Assembly (NCBI RefSeq): GCF_000724625.1
Contig: NZ_CP007139.1
Span: 1,488,001-1,552,000, forward strand
From: Fimbriimonas ginsengisoli Gsoil 348
GTDB lineage: Bacteria; Armatimonadota; Fimbriimonadia; Fimbriimonadales; Fimbriimonadaceae
DNA: 64,000 nucleotides
Reading direction: 5' to 3'
In this document: positions 61,683 to 64,000 of the stretch, in pieces
How positions within the stretch are numbered: position 1 is the stretch's first letter
Layout of the letters: each line of letters opens with the position of its first letter
Program-made: the position numbers and the translations under genes
The notes under the pieces: generated by a model
The model's input: the letters and a program-made list of their open reading frames with translations, nothing else
The model's database searches: none
What the model was told of the DNA's origin: nothing

Positions 61683-62444
61683 TTACCTACTCAGAATCTG
61701 GGACGTAACCTCTCTCAAGGTCACCTCGGGAATTTCACGATTGCCGTGGCGATCGAGCACTCTGGTCACCGGAAGCGTCTTGTTAAAGCCGCCGGTGGCG
61801 CTGTCTAGGTCGGCGGCAATGTCGAGCATTACCAGGCCGTCTTCCAGGACCTCCCCCATCGGGCGCGTCTCGAAACGGCCCTTTTGGCGGGCGATGTACT
61901 CGAAGACGCCTCGGATCCGCTCGGAGCCGGAGCCCGCACAGGCATAGCTGCCGTTTTGGAATCGGGCGCCGGCGCCATCGAAGAAATAGACGCCGAAATC
62001 GTCCTTCTTGGGATCGTAGGCGGCGACGATCGGGAGGAAGAGGCCGATTCCCTGCATCGCCATCGGGGCGTTGCCGGCGAGGGCGCGGGAGATTTCCGTC
62101 AGCTTCCCTTCCAGCGACATCTCTTGCAAGACGGTGCGTCGGTAGTACTTGAACGAATGCTTGAGGAACCGGCACACCTCGATCGAGCGGGCGAACGCGC
62201 CGCTGATCGCCACGACCGTCCGGTCGTCGAGCGCCATGATCTTTTCCGCCTGATCGTACATGATCAGGTTCCCCGCCGTCGCCCGTCGGTCGGCTAGGGT
62301 CAAGACGCCACCGTCGAACCGAAGCGATAGCACGGTGGTGCCATGCACTTCGAAAGCCGGATCGATGTCCCGGGCGTGGACGGGGCGTGACGATTCCAGG
62401 GCAGGAACCGCCACGCCTCGCACGAGATCCGCGAAGTCTGTCAC
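61683..62444 (-). CDS. prcB: Proteasome beta subunit
   Basis: 253 residues with a 35-residue propeptide ending in FEVHG. The catalytic threonine is T36 (HGTTVLSLRFDGGVLTLADR), released on autocleavage. The core contains MYDQAEKIMALDDRTVVAIS and PKKDDFGVYFFDGAGARF as in actinobacterial/UBact-type 20S beta subunits. It follows the ubact gene by a 4-bp ATGA overlap and would be degraded-substrate-facing with an alpha ring. No alpha-subunit gene follows it; the next gene is convergent. Confidence 0.94.
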   Translation of the reverse strand: MTDFADLVRGVAVPALESSRPVHARDIDPAFEVHGTTVLSLRFDGGVLTLADRRATAGNLIMYDQAEKIMALDDRTVVAISGAFARSIEVCRFLKHSFKYYRRTVLQEMSLEGKLTEISRALAGNAPMAMQGIGLFLPIVAAYDPKKDDFGVYFFDGAGARFQNGSYACAGSGSERIRGVFEYIARQKGRFETRPMGEVLEDGLVMLDIAADLDSATGGFNKTLPVTRVLDRHGNREIPEVTLREVTSQILSR

Positions 62445-62623
62445 TCGCCCGATCGCTGGCGGTAGCGCTTCGCCTGGTCCGGGTCCACCTTTTTCATTCG
62501 GCGGAGAAGTTCGTTCCCGCCTTCCGGTTTCCGCACGTCGGGTGCGGAGGGGCCGCTCTCATCGCCCAGCTTTCGGCTGGGCTCCGGGGCCAAGGGTCTA
62601 GTCAGTCGGTCGCCGTCGGTCAT
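62441..62623 (-). CDS. ubact: UBact-type prokaryotic ubiquitin-like protein
   Basis: 60 residues, mostly disordered and polar (RLTRPLAPEPSRKLGDESGP) with the conserved C-terminal helix NELLRRMKKVDPDQAKRYRQ and ending RSGE. The terminal Glu means no deamidation is needed before ligation, as in UBact, whereas actinobacterial Pup often ends in Gln. It overlaps both neighbours: the upstream dop-type stop (ATGA) and the downstream prcB start. Marks proteins for the proteasome. Confidence 0.93.
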   Translation of the reverse strand: MTDGDRLTRPLAPEPSRKLGDESGPSAPDVRKPEGGNELLRRMKKVDPDQAKRYRQRSGE

Positions 62624-64000
62624 CCTTTTACTCCTCGCAGAAGTTCGATAAAGCTTCCTACGTTCTCAGTTTGCGCCAGTTCCGCGGGATATGCGGCATC
62701 GGGGGGAAGATCGACTTCAATCGGCCCATCTTGCCCATTAAACGTGAGGGTCCGCCAGCAAACGCCGCGGAGGTACGCGTCGAAGCGTCGGACCGCCAGA
62801 CCGCGGGCCAAAGCCCGGGTCGGCTCATCGACCCCTTCCAAACTCGCCAGTAGCTCCGCTCGCTCCGGATCGGGCGACACCTCGCCCATCTCGACCAAGG
62901 CGGCGTGAAGGCTCTCCTCGGGATTCGCGTTGTGATACTCGAGATCGTAGGATCGAAGGGCTGGATCTCGCCAGTCCGTTCCCTCTTCCTCCATCACCTG
63001 CTCAAGCACGTGCAGCTTGGCCGCCCAGTCCACCTCACGTCGGAAGGCGGTCATGTTCGCCCGCCGAAGGTCGTCGAGAAGGGCGCGAGAGGAGTCGATC
63101 GTCCAGCGCATCTCCTCGTCAAGGTCGAGCGTCGCTTCCGCGGCGGCGAAGTACGACTCGAGGATTTCGTAGGCGTCCGTCCAACTCCGGCCCGCCAGCT
63201 CGACTCGAAACGCGTACTTCTCGTCCCGCGAAATCGCCTGAAATGCCCGTACAGGGTCGACGAAGCTCCACTTCGGCGCCGTCTCCGCCTCGCAAAGGTG
63301 AAGGGCAAGCTTCACCAACCCGACCTTGCGCGCGGTGGCGGCGGGGATCATATTGGCGTCGCCACAGATGACGTGAAGCCGAATCCACTGCGAAGCATCG
63401 GCATGCGGCTCGTCGCGAGTGTTAAAAATCGGGCGGCGAAAAAGCGTCTCCGCGTTGGCGGCTTCGGTGAAGAAGTCAGCCCGCTGGCTGAGCTGATAAG
63501 TCGTGCTGGGGCCGTGTTCGGCGCCGACCTTCCCCGCTCCGACGAGCACTTGGCGCGCCACCAGCATTGGCAAAAGGTCTTTAAAGAGCCGGTCGAACCC
63601 AACTTCCCGGGGGACCAGGTACCCCTCGTGGGTGCCATAGCTGGCGCCGTGGAAATCGGTGTTGTTCTTGTAAACCTTGGCTTCCCGTCCTTCGCGCTTG
63701 GAATAGGCGCGCGCCGCGTTTAGGACGGCGAGCTGCCCCGCGCAATCGTGCCGGGCTAGGGCGTGAATCGAGAGGCACTCCGGAGTCGAATACTCCGGGT
63801 GTCCGTGATCGTTGTAGAAGCGGGCGCCGTTAGGCAGCACGCGGTCGGACCGCACTTCGTGAGCTTCGCCAAACTTTCGGCCGGAATCGTATTTCGCGTC
63901 GACCGGGTCGAACGCGAGGCGATCGAGTTTAAAGCCGCGAAGATCGGAGCGGGGGGATTCGTAACGGTAGTCCCAACCGACATGGCACTCGCCCGGGTAA
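62620..64000 (-). CDS. Dop/PafA-family ligase or deconjugase (5' end beyond the window)
   Basis: At least 460 residues; the frame is open to the right edge, so the N-terminus is missing. Family motifs: WDYRYESPRSDLRGF, NGARFYNDHGHPEYSTPE, YKNNTDFHGASYGTHEGYL, GAGKVG, YQLSQRADFF, NTRDEPHADASQW and GDANM. Several of these (DHGHPEYSTPEC, KNN-D-x-x-GASYG) look closer to Dop than to PafA, and the gene order (this gene, then the tag, then prcB) matches dop-pup-prcB. Ligation versus removal therefore cannot be fixed from sequence; Dop-like is favoured. ATP-dependent glutamate-chemistry enzyme. Confidence 0.9.
   Translation of the reverse strand, partial: YPGECHVGWDYRYESPRSDLRGFKLDRLAFDPVDAKYDSGRKFGEAHEVRSDRVLPNGARFYNDHGHPEYSTPECLSIHALARHDCAGQLAVLNAARAYSKREGREAKVYKNNTDFHGASYGTHEGYLVPREVGFDRLFKDLLPMLVARQVLVGAGKVGAEHGPSTTYQLSQRADFFTEAANAETLFRRPIFNTRDEPHADASQWIRLHVICGDANMIPAATARKVGLVKLALHLCEAETAPKWSFVDPVRAFQAISRDEKYAFRVELAGRSWTDAYEILESYFAAAEATLDLDEEMRWTIDSSRALLDDLRRANMTAFRREVDWAAKLHVLEQVMEEEGTDWRDPALRSYDLEYHNANPEESLHAALVEMGEVSPDPERAELLASLEGVDEPTRALARGLAVRRFDAYLRGVCWRTLTFNGQDGPIEVDLPPDAAYPAELAQTENVGSFIELLRGVKG

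Overview
The window is a high-GC bacterial chromosome segment, most likely from Armatimonadota (Fimbriimonadia-like). That placement is an inference from three things: a Pup-like modifier of the UBact type (60 aa, ending RSGE) beside a proteasome beta subunit and a Dop/PafA-family enzyme at 61.7-64.0 kb; a prepilin-like exported protein with the FTLIELLVVIAI leader and FPVFAQAK continuation; and many exported proteins of unknown role. No rRNA, CRISPR array or intact transposon was seen.

Layout. 0-4 kb: tail of an unknown gene, CheY-like response regulator, NAD-epimerase, a frameshifted DUF1801 gene, SGNH hydrolase, exported beta-propeller-like protein. 4.0-7.65 kb: defence-type patch with a decayed antitoxin/PIN-toxin pair followed by a TIR-STAND-TPR protein, bounded by tRNA-Ala. 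7.9-10.5 kb: AraC regulator, small exported and membrane proteins, tRNA-Ser, an odd tRNA-Asp-like gene, and a compact promoter/37-aa ORF/terminator unit. 10.5-14 kb: glycosidase-like protein, CCA-adding enzyme, nucleotidyltransferase. 14.1-22.8 kb: VIT/VWA protein, VWA protein and two FHA membrane proteins, then Nnr. 23-26.5 kb: lipoprotein, prepilin-like protein, LacI regulator, RNase HIII-like enzyme, two tRNA-Gly. 26.5-28.7 kb: a decayed island with an HNH-like gene, a DNA methyltransferase scrap and a broken tyrosine recombinase. 29-33 kb: exported DUF3472-like and sortilin-like proteins. 33.4-37.3 kb: nucleotidyltransferase pair, SufE, and two tandem-duplicated gene pairs. 37.4-43 kb: GH36-like enzyme, TlpA-like protein, two sugar ABC permeases. 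43-48.7 kb: ANTAR response regulator, mini-lipoprotein, HIT, family-4 UDG, dUTPase, TPR membrane protein, sugar isomerase, M48 peptidase. 49-59.4 kb: FG-GAP metalloprotease, sugar-nucleotidyltransferase/PMM fusion, beta-carbonic anhydrase, L,D-transpeptidase, CARDB protein, sarcosine-oxidase-like enzyme. 59.5-64 kb: tRNA-Lys, BlaI/M56 pair, UBact-proteasome locus.

Themes. Housekeeping genes are interspersed with exported proteins. Intergenic gaps repeatedly carry clusters of short perfect palindromes with different arms but one shared geometry (7-bp arms, 5-nt loop), plus related 6+4 and 5/6+3 classes. The most notable systems are the UBact-proteasome locus without an adjacent alpha subunit, the FHA/VWA cluster, the TIR-STAND gene, the M56 protease with a secretin-like tail, and the self-contained 37-codon transcript. 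Several broken genes break at homopolymers (C6, T5), so a sequencing error should be excluded before calling them dead.
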